Shown one piece after another: positions 1-6,070 of a stretch of 8,312 bases of DNA; the stretch's first letter is position 1; each line of letters opens with the position of its first letter. This DNA comes from Betaproteobacteria bacterium (lineage in GTDB: Bacteria; Pseudomonadota; Gammaproteobacteria; Burkholderiales; Burkholderiaceae). The stretch lies in assembly GCA_018969885.1 (NCBI GenBank), contig JAGWXN010000146.1, positions 1 through 8,312 on the forward strand, written 5' to 3'. A program made the translations under genes and the position numbers. The notes beneath the pieces were generated by a model. That model ran no database searches and was not told the origin of the DNA. It saw only the letters and a program-made list of their open reading frames with translations.

Positions 1-131
1 GTACGCTCTATGTCACTTCCATGACTTTCATGCTGGACGACGCGGCGCGGGCCGGCGAGACCTGGGCCGGGCGCCTGCTCGCCTTCGAACCGGGCGTTCA
101 GGGATTGGCGCTGCCCAGGCTCGGGTTCTGA
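1..131 (+). CDS. SMP-30/gluconolactonase/LRE-family protein, C-terminal fragment
   Basis: An open frame enters from the left edge (first full codon at 3) and ends at TGA 129-131, giving about 42 residues. The tail begins TLYVTS and continues with an alanine/glutamate-rich helix, then AGRLLAFEPGVQGL and a short LPRLGF end. This matches the last beta-propeller blade of SMP-30/gluconolactonase proteins, where a TS(A) strand is followed by a G-x-L-(F)-A-x-x-x-G-V-x-G-L strand. Family members are calcium- or zinc-dependent lactonases that hydrolyse sugar lactones or other cyclic esters. The metal-binding residues lie upstream, outside the window, so activity cannot be judged. It converges on the class II aldolase-like gene, whose stop is 4 bp away. 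Family call is fairly sure; substrate unknown. Confidence 0.75.
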   Translation, partial: TLYVTSMTFMLDDAARAGETWAGRLLAFEPGVQGLALPRLGF

Positions 132-135
132 ACCG

Positions 136-915
136 TCAGATCGTCGCCCACCCGGGCGATTCTCGATCGAGAATCCGCTTGATCGAGGCAAAAAACAGTT
201 CCGACTGCTGCCGTTCGCCCGCGATCTGCGCGCCCACTTTCGCGCACAGGTCTTCGGGCACCTGCCGCAGTGGCTTGCCGGCTGCCATCTGGGTAGCGAG
301 CATCTGGTGCATGCAGGCGCGCTCGAGGTAATAGAGGTCATCAAACGCCCAGGCGAGGTTCGCCCCCACCACCGTGACGCCGTGGCTCGCCATGAAGAGC
401 ACGTCGTGATCCTTCAGCTGTGAGGCGATACGTTCGCCCTCGGCATCGTCGAGCGCCACGCCGTTGTAGTGATCGTCGTAGCCCACGCGCCCCCAGAAGC
501 GGAGCGTGTTCTGGTTGCACCAGGCAAGCCGTCCACCCTCCACCAGCGTAAGCGCCGTGGCATGGGGCATGTGAGTGTGCAGCACCGCTTTGGCCCGCGG
601 ACTGGTGCGATGAATCCAGCTGTGAATGAAAAAAGCGGTGGGCTCGAGCGCATGGCGTCCCTCCAGCACACGACCGCTGCCATCGATCAGCAGCATGTCG
701 CCCGCGGTGACTTCCGACCAGTGCAGGCCCTGCGGATTGATCAGATAGCGATCAGGCGCGAGTTCCAGGCTGAAATGGTTACAGACGCCCTCATTAAACC
801 CCAGCCGTGCAGCCCATCGGAGCGCTGCGGTCAGATCGATTCTCGCTCCGCGCAGGCGTTCGCGATCGGGGAATGAAGAAGCTTCGGCTGTCGCGGTGTG
901 CGCGGGTGCATTCAT
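136..915 (-). CDS. Class II aldolase/adducin-family protein
   Basis: This 259-residue protein has the single-domain class II aldolase/adducin fold. Visible landmarks are N46-H47-F48-S49 (the GN-x-S-type phosphate-loop region), the zinc-ligand pair H113-T-H115 and the third histidine in ASHG (H178). In fuculose-1-phosphate aldolase these correspond to H92, H94 and H155. Aligned by eye on the conserved His 15 residues before the HTH pair (H98 here), the catalytic Glu73 position of that enzyme is Ala94, so a classical retro-aldol reaction is doubtful. The metal site itself looks intact. Family members include sugar-phosphate aldolases, epimerases, decarboxylases and many proteins of unknown role. 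ATG at 915 is well supported by AGGAGG 9 nt upstream. It is transcribed away from the ligase gene and convergent with the SMP-30-like gene; both could act in sugar-acid or lactone metabolism, but that is only inference. Family call is very sure; reaction unknown. Confidence 0.93.
   Translation of the reverse strand: MNAPAHTATAEASSFPDRERLRGARIDLTAALRWAARLGFNEGVCNHFSLELAPDRYLINPQGLHWSEVTAGDMLLIDGSGRVLEGRHALEPTAFFIHSWIHRTSPRAKAVLHTHMPHATALTLVEGGRLAWCNQNTLRFWGRVGYDDHYNGVALDDAEGERIASQLKDHDVLFMASHGVTVVGANLAWAFDDLYYLERACMHQMLATQMAAGKPLRQVPEDLCAKVGAQIAGERQQSELFFASIKRILDRESPGWATI
158..175. repeat. 18-bp perfect palindrome beside a GC-rich hairpin
   Basis: Positions 158-175 read identically on both strands: GATTCTC, GATC core, GAGAATC. 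As RNA it would fold into a 7-bp stem with a GATC loop. Immediately before it TCGCCC (144-149) and GGGCGA (154-159) form a 6-bp stem with an ACCC loop; the two share 2 bases and so compete. Both lie in the last codons of the aldolase-like gene, downstream of the convergent SMP-30-like stop at 131. They may help end transcription of the plus-strand gene, though no T-run follows. A protein-binding site is also possible. Confidence 0.5.
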
Positions 916-924
916 GGTGGTTGG

Positions 925-930
925 CCTCCT
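925..930 (-). promoter_or_regulatory. Strong Shine-Dalgarno site of the aldolase-like gene
   Basis: CCTCCT on the plus strand reads AGGAGG on the coding strand, 9 nt before the ATG at 915. It is a full-consensus site and fixes the start of the aldolase-like gene. No other start in this frame has a comparable site. Confidence 0.8.
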
Positions 931-988
931 GAGTCGCCATTATTGCCGACAGCGGCCTCACTGCTAAAGTGACGAGCTCATTTCAGCC
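931..988. promoter_or_regulatory. Divergent intergenic promoter region, aldolase-like gene / DNA ligase
   Basis: The short gap between two divergent genes must hold promoters for both or be read through. On the plus strand TTGCCG (943-948) and TAAAGT (965-970) are 16 bp apart and could be weak sigma70 -35 and -10 boxes for the ligase gene. On the minus strand TTTAGC (968-963) and AATAAT (944-939), 18 bp apart, could serve the aldolase-like gene, but that would give a very short leader. These overlapping assignments are by eye only. No clear operator repeat was seen. Confidence 0.3.
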
Positions 989-997
989 GTGGTTGCC

Positions 998-2995
998 ATG
1001 CCCGCCCGTATCGACCAACTTCGCGACCTCATTCTCAAGGCCAAGCACGCTTACTACTTCGGCCCCGAGCCGATCATGTCCGATGCCGAGTACGACTCAC
1101 TCGAAGACGAACTCCGCCTGCTCGCCCCCGATGATTCGTTACTCGCCATGGTCGGTTCGCCTGTGCCGGCCGACAGCATCCTCACCAAGGCCCGGCATGC
1201 GATGCCCATGGGCAGCCAGAACAAGGTCAATTCCGAGGCTGAGTTTCGCGCCTGGGTGGAGAAAAGCGGCGGGCCCCCCCTCCATGTCAGCCTGAAGGGC
1301 GACGGCGCAAGCGCGGCCGCTTACTACCGCGAGGGGCGTCTCGTTCAGGCGATTTCGCGCGGCGACGGGGTGATTGGCGAGGACATCACCGCCAATGCCA
1401 TCCGGTTTCAGGGGCTACCCGCCTGGGTGGGCGCGGACTTCACCGGAGCCATACGCTTCGAAGTGATCCTGACCGTGGCGGACTGGGCGCGGGTGGACCC
1501 GGCCCGCAGCAAAAACCCGCGCAATGCCGGCAGCGGCATCATGGGGCGAAAGAACGGTCATCAGTGTGATTTCCTGACTGCCTTCGCTTTTGACATCGAT
1601 GAACAACGTGAGGGGGTTTCGGTTCGTTTTACGTCGGAATCCGACAAACTCGCTCGCCTTGCCGAGTTGGGCTTTCATCTCATTCCGCACGCGCTTTGCC
1701 AGACGGTCGACGACGCCATCGCCTGGTATCGCGACGTGGCTGCGCGCCGCGAGACGCTTGCTTTCTGGATCGATGGGGTGGTGATCAAGATCGACGACGT
1801 GGCGCGCCAGGAGGCGCTTGGCGTCACCGCGGGTCGACCCAAGGGTCAGGTGGCCTGGAAGTTTGATTCAGCGGGCGCGGAAACGGTTCTGGAAGACGTG
1901 ATCGTGAGCGGCGGTCACACCGGCTCCCTGGTGCCCACCGCACAGCTTCGCCCGGTGGATATCGGTGGCACGACGGTGAGCAGTGCTTCGCTCGCCAACT
2001 TTGATGAAATCGCACGGCTGGATGTGGCGATCGGCGACTCGGTCTGGCTTATCAAGGCGAACGACATCATTCCGAAGGTGATCCGCGTGACGGCGCGGCC
2101 ACCTGACCGGCGTCCTATCCTCACGCCTGTGCAGTGTCCGTTCTGTGGCGGCGAGGTTGGCCGGCGCAAGACCACCTCGGGCGACGAAGGCGTGATCCTC
2201 GAATGCCGGAACGCGGCGTGCCCCAAGAAGAGCACCGGGAAAATTGATCGCTGGATCACAAGCCTCGACATTCAGGGCATCGGCGATTCGGTGCTTGAGG
2301 CGATGCTGGAACGCTTCGGCATCGAAGACGCCGCCGACCTGTACTCACTCGGCTCACGCGCTGCCGAGCTCGCTGAGCTGATCATCAATGACGAAAAGGG
2401 CATTCGCCTGGGCGACAAACGCGCCCGCACGATTCTCGATGCAATCGATGCCACCCGCACGCTCTCGCTCGCACAGTTCCTCGGGTCGCTGGGCATCGAG
2501 AGCGCGGGCGTGCGCCGGATTGAACTCATGATCGAGGCGGCGGACGGTGATTTGGACACGCTCGATCAGTGGCGAGCAGGCCGATTGCGCGAGGCTGAGT
2601 TCGCCGAGCGCGTGGGGGTTCCAAACCTGGGCGGCCCGATCCAGGATGGCATTGATGCAATGGGCAACGTCATCGACAAAATGCTTGCGAACGGCGTGGT
2701 GGTCACGCTCCCCCAGCGTGATGTGCACGGCGATGACGCAGGCCGCGAGCCCGCGAAAACGGTGTGTATCAGTGGCAAGCTGCCAAGCGGGCGAAAGAAG
2801 TCTGACTACGAAGCGCCCCTCGCCGCGGTGGGCATGAAGCTCGTGGACACCGTCACGCGCGAGACCACTTATCTGGTGCTTGCCGACCCGCAGTCGGCGA
2901 GTAGCAAGGCCGAGAAGGCGAGAAAGCTCGGAACCGAGGTGATTTCCGAAGAGGCGCTGATCGAGCTGGTTGGCGGTGCTCCGGCGGCCGCCTGA
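998..2995 (+). CDS. ligA: NAD+-dependent DNA ligase (LigA family), divergent, probably accessory copy
   Basis: A 665-residue protein, about the usual LigA length, that would seal nicks by AMP transfer from NAD+. Domain order is complete: Ia (Y19, Y20, D29-A-E-Y32-D33), nucleotidyltransferase (K100-x-D102-G, SRGDG 119-123, E154, NPRN 172-175, DGVVIK ending K263, K287), OB fold (about 295-365), C4 zinc finger (C379, C382, C402, C407), helix-hairpin-helix (about 415-570) and BRCT (about 585-660). Catalytic Lys100 is present. Against E. coli LigA from memory, several near-invariant residues differ: Glu113 is Ser98, the QVGRTG loop reads SGGHTG (303-308), ATLHN reads ASLAN, AGDVIP reads ANDIIP, and Arg208 is Gly182 with Arg one residue on. 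ATG at 998 was chosen because MPARIDQL starts the domain cleanly; GTG at 989 is possible, and neither has a good Shine-Dalgarno site. No zipA lies beside it, which suggests a second, specialised ligase rather than the housekeeping one. Confidence 0.92.
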   Translation: MPARIDQLRDLILKAKHAYYFGPEPIMSDAEYDSLEDELRLLAPDDSLLAMVGSPVPADSILTKARHAMPMGSQNKVNSEAEFRAWVEKSGGPPLHVSLKGDGASAAAYYREGRLVQAISRGDGVIGEDITANAIRFQGLPAWVGADFTGAIRFEVILTVADWARVDPARSKNPRNAGSGIMGRKNGHQCDFLTAFAFDIDEQREGVSVRFTSESDKLARLAELGFHLIPHALCQTVDDAIAWYRDVAARRETLAFWIDGVVIKIDDVARQEALGVTAGRPKGQVAWKFDSAGAETVLEDVIVSGGHTGSLVPTAQLRPVDIGGTTVSSASLANFDEIARLDVAIGDSVWLIKANDIIPKVIRVTARPPDRRPILTPVQCPFCGGEVGRRKTTSGDEGVILECRNAACPKKSTGKIDRWITSLDIQGIGDSVLEAMLERFGIEDAADLYSLGSRAAELAELIINDEKGIRLGDKRARTILDAIDATRTLSLAQFLGSLGIESAGVRRIELMIEAADGDLDTLDQWRAGRLREAEFAERVGVPNLGGPIQDGIDAMGNVIDKMLANGVVVTLPQRDVHGDDAGREPAKTVCISGKLPSGRKKSDYEAPLAAVGMKLVDTVTRETTYLVLADPQSASSKAEKARKLGTEVISEEALIELVGGAPAAA

Positions 2996-2996
2996 A

Positions 2997-3053
2997 GAGC
3001 CGCTCGCCTGCGCGGGTGGGCGCTCATCTCCTTGCTCAGGCGCTCAGCGGCTC
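2997..3053. terminator. Long imperfect hairpin between convergent genes, possible bidirectional terminator
   Basis: GAGCCGCT (2997-3004) pairs perfectly with AGCGGCTC (3046-3053), and the adjoining CGCCTG (3005-3010) pairs with CAGGCG (3037-3042), leaving a 3-nt bulge (3043-3045). This gives 14 paired bases, and GCGGG (3012-3016) can extend the stem with CTTGC (3031-3035) using G-U pairs. It fills the gap between the ligase stop (2995) and the distal GST stop (3044-3046), overlapping the latter. There is no T-run on either side, so it is not a textbook intrinsic terminator. It may instead stabilise 3' ends or work with Rho. Confidence 0.45.
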
Positions 3054-3727
3054 AACCGATAGGGCTCCTCAAAATCCCGGAAGTCCTGTTCAGCGAGGGC
3101 GTCCTGCATCCAGGCGCCGACCGCTTCCAGGTTTGTTACCCGGTCCATGTAGGCGCGTACATCGGCTGGCACAGGCAACTGGTAGGTGAGCAGACGCATC
3201 ACGACCGGGGCATAGTAGGCATCGGCGATGCTGAATTGGCCGAACAACATGGGTCCTTTGGATTGCCTCAGCAGTTCGGACCACATCGTCACGATTCGAT
3301 TCAGGTCGGCGCGTACCGCGGGCTTATCGCGCATAGCCAGCGCGCCAACTTCGGGCAAGCGTGCCTCGATGTTCATCGGGCAGGCACTCCGTAATGCCGA
3401 GAAGCCGCCATGCATTTCGGCGCAGACAGTGCGCGCCCTCGCGCGGGCTGCGGTCGGGCTGGGCCAGAGCTGACGCTCAGGAAACTTTTCGGCCAGATAC
3501 TCGGCGATGGCCAGCGTGTCCCAAATGGCGAGGTCTGCATCGATCAATACGGGCACCTGACCGGCTGGGCTGACTTCGGCGATGCGTGTCTTGAACTGCG
3601 AGTCAGGCGAAAAACCATCAAAGCGCAGCATGACCTCTTCGAACTCAATGCCCGACTGCCGCATCACCACCCAGGCGCGCATGGACCAGGAGGAGTAGTT
3701 CTTGTTCCCGATGACAAGCTTGAGCAT
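3044..3727 (-). CDS. Glutathione S-transferase family protein (distal GST)
   Basis: A 227-residue cytosolic GST. The N-terminal thioredoxin-like domain begins MLKLVIGNKNYSSW, with S12, S13 and S15 at the tip of the first helix as candidate thiol-activating residues. The cis-proline motif GQVPVL and the glutathione gamma-glutamyl-binding segment WDTLAIAEYL follow. The C-terminal all-helical domain carries the S-I-A-D N-capping box (FSIADAYYAP). Such proteins conjugate, isomerise or reduce substrates with glutathione. ATG at 3727 is chosen because the fold starts there and GGAG lies 5 nt upstream (3733-3736). A GTG at 3808 would overlap the previous stop as GTGA, but would add 27 basic residues outside the fold. 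It is the last gene of the minus-strand block, 77 bp after the 2OG oxygenase, and converges on the ligase. Substrate unknown. Confidence 0.92.
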   Translation of the reverse strand: MLKLVIGNKNYSSWSMRAWVVMRQSGIEFEEVMLRFDGFSPDSQFKTRIAEVSPAGQVPVLIDADLAIWDTLAIAEYLAEKFPERQLWPSPTAARARARTVCAEMHGGFSALRSACPMNIEARLPEVGALAMRDKPAVRADLNRIVTMWSELLRQSKGPMLFGQFSIADAYYAPVVMRLLTYQLPVPADVRAYMDRVTNLEAVGAWMQDALAEQDFRDFEEPYRLSR

Positions 3728-3804
3728 GGTGGCTCCATTTGGTACCGCTTGCAGTGGTCGGCGCCCTGCTTTACTTTCGCGACGACAGATCTTTCGCCGC
3801 CCAC
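3728..3804 (-). other. 77-bp gap inside the operon
   Basis: The space between the 2OG oxygenase stop and the distal GST start holds no convincing promoter or terminator. It is open in the GST frame from GTG 3808, so a longer GST start cannot be excluded. The basic leader that would result has no family support. Confidence 0.4.
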
Positions 3805-4782
3805 TCACCCCGCGCGTTTGCGGTATTCAAACGCTCTGTCAAAGCGCCCCAGGATGTATTCGCCGCAGCTCACCTCGGGATACTTCGCAGCAACCCCCGC
3901 CGCAGTCACCGGCACAATCGGCGTGTCGTAGTCGGGATCAACGAACACAGCAATCGACAGCCGCTCGCGCCCCGAGCTGTTGATCACCCGATGCGGGTTC
4001 GACTTGAACACATCATTTGACCAGCGCCCCATCAGGTCACCTGAGTTGATCACCAGCGTGCCCGGGATGGGGGTGGCGGTGACCCATTCGCCCCCACGCG
4101 TCGCAACCTGAAGCCCACCGACCGGGTCCTGATGCAGGAGCGTGATGACCCCGTAGTCGGTATGCGGCGCCACGCCATACTGCCGGTCGCCGAGCTCGGG
4201 CGGCTGCGGGGGGTAATACACCAGCGAGCCACGCGAAATCGGCTTCTCAAAGCGCTGGATGAAGGTGTCGTCGGGGGCGTGCAGGCTCACCGCGAGCGCG
4301 CGCAGCAGACGTTTCGCGCAGGCATGCGCCTCATCGAGATAGCGGTTCAAAACGGGTCGTAGCTCGGGCATGAAGGCGGGCCAGCGGTTCGGTCCGATCA
4401 TGCGGTTTCCCGCCAGAAAGTCGGGGTCGTCCTCGCCCACGTCCAGCCCCCAGATGAAGCTCTCCTTGAGATCAGGGCGCGCACGGTCAGACATTTTGGC
4501 TTCGCCCTGCTTGATATAGCCGCGATGCCTGCCAACCGGCTCGATTGAGAGCTTGTCTGCGAGCGGCGCTGCGAAGAAGCGCCGGGCGGTGGCATCTACC
4601 TCATCGATCAGCGACTGCGCAATACCGTGGCCGCTCACATAAAAGAAGCCGATCCGCGCGGCGGCTTCACGCATCTGTTCGCCCACTTCTTCGAGCGTCG
4701 CGCGGTTTGGGTCGCCCAGCCCGGACACGTCAATCACCGGGATGTCATCGGCCGATACGACGCGTGCGCTGTGCCGGTTCAT
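3805..4782 (-). CDS. 2-oxoglutarate/Fe(II) oxygenase, isopenicillin N synthase-like
   Basis: A 325-residue non-haem iron oxygenase of the isopenicillin-N-synthase/DIOX type. The N-terminal DIOX_N region has the typical IPVIDVSGL start (14-22) and GFFYVSGHGI (45-54). The double-stranded beta-helix core shows the facial triad H207-T-D209 and H264 (NPHRVIN), and the 2-oxoglutarate-binding R274-L-S276 pair. Length matches the family. Members hydroxylate, desaturate or cyclise small molecules, coupling O2 and 2-oxoglutarate to substrate oxidation; the R-x-S pair favours 2OG use, though isopenicillin N synthase itself does not use 2OG. ATG at 4782 overlaps the stop of the AhpD-like gene as ATGA and has AAGGA 6 nt upstream (4789-4793), so translation is probably coupled. 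The frame stays open further upstream, but that stretch is antisense-frame noise inside the AhpD-like gene. The substrate is not evident; the operon's HD-domain oxygenase is a candidate partner. Confidence 0.93.
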   Translation of the reverse strand: MNRHSARVVSADDIPVIDVSGLGDPNRATLEEVGEQMREAAARIGFFYVSGHGIAQSLIDEVDATARRFFAAPLADKLSIEPVGRHRGYIKQGEAKMSDRARPDLKESFIWGLDVGEDDPDFLAGNRMIGPNRWPAFMPELRPVLNRYLDEAHACAKRLLRALAVSLHAPDDTFIQRFEKPISRGSLVYYPPQPPELGDRQYGVAPHTDYGVITLLHQDPVGGLQVATRGGEWVTATPIPGTLVINSGDLMGRWSNDVFKSNPHRVINSSGRERLSIAVFVDPDYDTPIVPVTAAGVAAKYPEVSCGEYILGRFDRAFEYRKRAG

Positions 4783-4793
4783 TCGTCTTCCTT
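4779..4793 (-). promoter_or_regulatory. Overlapping stop/start (ATGA) with internal Shine-Dalgarno
   Basis: The AhpD-like gene ends with TGA at 4781-4779 and the 2OG oxygenase begins with ATG at 4782-4780, sharing ATGA. AAGGA at 4793-4789 lies inside the upstream gene. This arrangement usually means translational coupling, so the two proteins would be made in a fixed ratio. Confidence 0.7.
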
Positions 4794-5360
4794 GTAATAG
4801 CCGATCACATCGCCCTGGGTGGTCACACCCAGACCGTTGAGCAGCCGGTTTGAATAGTTGAAATAGGCGCAGACCTGATTGACCTCGAGTATTTCGCCAT
4901 CGTTGCAGCCAGCCGCATGCAGCGCATCGATATCGGCTTTCTCCATGCGGGCCACACTGGTGGTGAGCTTGCCCGCATAGCGGAGCAATTGGAGCTCCTT
5001 GCCCTCGAACGCCTGCTCGGGTGCCCGCGCCGAGAGCGCGGCATGAATGGCATCGGACCGCGCCTTGTCGCGAATCAGCCGCCGGGCATTGGACCAGTGA
5101 TGCGTGAGGCTGTAGGCGCATTCGTTGAGCATGCTGACGTAGGACGCGACAACCTCCAGAAACCAGAACGGCAGCGTGTTGTCCGGATTGTGCAGCACGC
5201 TTCGATACAGCGCCACATGACCTTCCATCGTATGCGGTCGCAGGCTGTGCGCCTTCATTACGTTATCCACCGTGCCGTGTGGTGTGGTCACTTTCTGATA
5301 AGCCGAGGCGAGCGATCCCTGCGCCTCTTCAAGGGGAATCATGCGGATCCAGGCAGACAT
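4779..5360 (-). CDS. AhpD-like / carboxymuconolactone decarboxylase-fold peroxidase-related protein
   Basis: A 193-residue all-helical protein of the AhpD/CMD superfamily, near the peroxidase-related branch. The active-site helix runs from E69 through N79-E-C81 to H87-H88. Spacing E69-C81-(+3)-H88 matches AhpD of Mycobacterium tuberculosis (E118, C130, C133, H137). The position of the second, peroxidatic cysteine is Ser84, so the motif is CxxS rather than CxxC. Classical disulfide-cycling alkylhydroperoxidase chemistry is therefore doubtful; the protein may act through one cysteine, or as a non-peroxidase such as a decarboxylase or isomerase. ATG at 5360 begins MSAWIRMIPLEEA, the normal family start, with GGAG 8 nt upstream (5369-5372). 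A TTG at 5459 in the same frame would add 33 low-complexity residues and is unlikely. It follows the HD gene after 95 bp and overlaps the 2OG oxygenase by 4 bp. Confidence 0.88.
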   Translation of the reverse strand: MSAWIRMIPLEEAQGSLASAYQKVTTPHGTVDNVMKAHSLRPHTMEGHVALYRSVLHNPDNTLPFWFLEVVASYVSMLNECAYSLTHHWSNARRLIRDKARSDAIHAALSARAPEQAFEGKELQLLRYAGKLTTSVARMEKADIDALHAAGCNDGEILEVNQVCAYFNYSNRLLNGLGVTTQGDVIGYYKEDE

Positions 5361-5455
5361 CTGAGGTGCTCCAGGGCTGGGGTGATCAGGGGGCGGTGTT
5401 CGTAGCGTGGGCCGAGCGTGAGCATGGGCCCGGTGAGTTCGGACGCACGCTCTAC
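5361..5455 (-). other. 95-bp gap with a 7-bp inverted repeat
   Basis: This is the largest gap inside the minus-strand block. GAGCGTG (5414-5420) and CACGCTC (5446-5452) are exact inverted repeats around a 25-nt spacer. No T-run follows in the transcribed direction, so it is not a clear terminator. No convincing -10/-35 pair is seen. It might be an mRNA structure that adjusts expression of the last three genes, but this is weak. Confidence 0.3.
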
Positions 5456-6070
5456 TCAATCCGGAATCGGCATTGGCCGAGGCGGGCGTGCGAAGAGCCG
5501 CCTCACCATTGGCTCGAAATATTCAAGCGGCGCGCACTCGTAGGCCGGGTCGACCGTCGCCTGGTCGTAGCGCGCGACGAAGGTGGCTGCCCACTCGAAG
5601 TGCGGATGCCCGCGCCAGCGCTCGCGGGCGTGCTGGTCAGCCTCCGGATGATGATGCGCATGCACATCCTGAAAAATCGCGTGCCGGCGAAGCATCCATT
5701 CGTTGCGTTCGCTCACATAAGCGCCCAGCAACGCCGCTGCAAATTCACCATGCCGCTGCGGGCAGGCAATGAAGCCAATGTCATGGAGTAGCGCCACCAC
5801 CACATCCTCCTCATCCAGGCCGTCGCGCAGCGCCATGGTGGCTGACTGCAGGCTGTGGCGATAGTTGTTCACCTGATAGCCGAAGGTGGTGTCGTGCTCG
5901 GAGGCCGCCAGCATGCGAAGCACCTGTTTAGCCTGCTCATCAGCGTAGTAGCGCGTGCGCTGGGTGCCCAGCAGATCCCAATCGGCTCGGGTGAAATCTT
6001 CAAGTGAAGTTTTCTCCACATATTGCCAATCGGGCAGGTGAAGCGGGCTTGCTTTCGGATGTCCCTTCAT
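5456..6070 (-). CDS. HD-domain protein related to PhnZ/TmpB diiron oxygenases
   Basis: A 204-residue HD-superfamily protein. Candidate metal ligands are H72 (RHSLQSA), H96-D97 (LLHDIG), H107 (RHGEFAA), H130 (RRHAIFQ) and D169 (RYDQAT). Six ligands of this kind, with a second-shell HGE and HxxFQ, fit the mixed-valent diiron oxygenases PhnZ, TmpB and myo-inositol oxygenase better than HD phosphodiesterases. H72 to H96 spacing (24) equals that recalled for PhnZ (H34 to H58). Known members cleave C-P or C-C bonds of hydroxylated substrates with O2. The YxxE motif of PhnZ seems to be T62-x-x-Y65 here, so the substrate is probably different. A histidine cluster (H137, H139-H141) lies after the fourth ligand. 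ATG at 6070 overlaps the GST stop as ATGA, with GGGAG 7 nt upstream (6078-6082). The same operon encodes a 2OG/Fe(II) oxygenase, as in PhnY-PhnZ systems. A plain phosphohydrolase role cannot be excluded. Confidence 0.88.
   Translation of the reverse strand: MKGHPKASPLHLPDWQYVEKTSLEDFTRADWDLLGTQRTRYYADEQAKQVLRMLAASEHDTTFGYQVNNYRHSLQSATMALRDGLDEEDVVVALLHDIGFIACPQRHGEFAAALLGAYVSERNEWMLRRHAIFQDVHAHHHPEADQHARERWRGHPHFEWAATFVARYDQATVDPAYECAPLEYFEPMVRRLFARPPRPMPIPD

Noticed and set aside
469..876. Plus-strand open frame opposite the aldolase-like gene
   Set aside because: It is antisense to a clear family member, has no recognisable domain, and such frames are common in GC-rich DNA.
3739..3790. Possible internal promoter before the distal GST
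   Set aside because: No pair of boxes with acceptable match and spacing was found.
3728..3808. GTG start of the distal GST overlapping the 2OG oxygenase stop as GTGA
   Set aside because: It adds 27 basic residues before the GST fold. The ATG at 3727 starts exactly at the first beta strand and has GGAG upstream.
4783..5121. Long upstream extension of the 2OG oxygenase frame
   Set aside because: It runs inside the AhpD-like gene, translates to arginine/cysteine-rich sequence without family match, and the ATG at 4782 has a Shine-Dalgarno site and the normal DIOX_N start.
5361..5459. TTG start of the AhpD-like gene overlapping the HD gene stop
   Set aside because: The added residues are proline/histidine/arginine-rich with no family support; ATG 5360 has a good ribosome site.
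5456..6070. HD-domain gene as a cyclic-di-GMP or nucleotide phosphodiesterase
   Set aside because: The HGE and RHxIFQ motifs and the late Asp169 fit diiron oxygenases of the PhnZ type better, though assay is needed to exclude a hydrolase.
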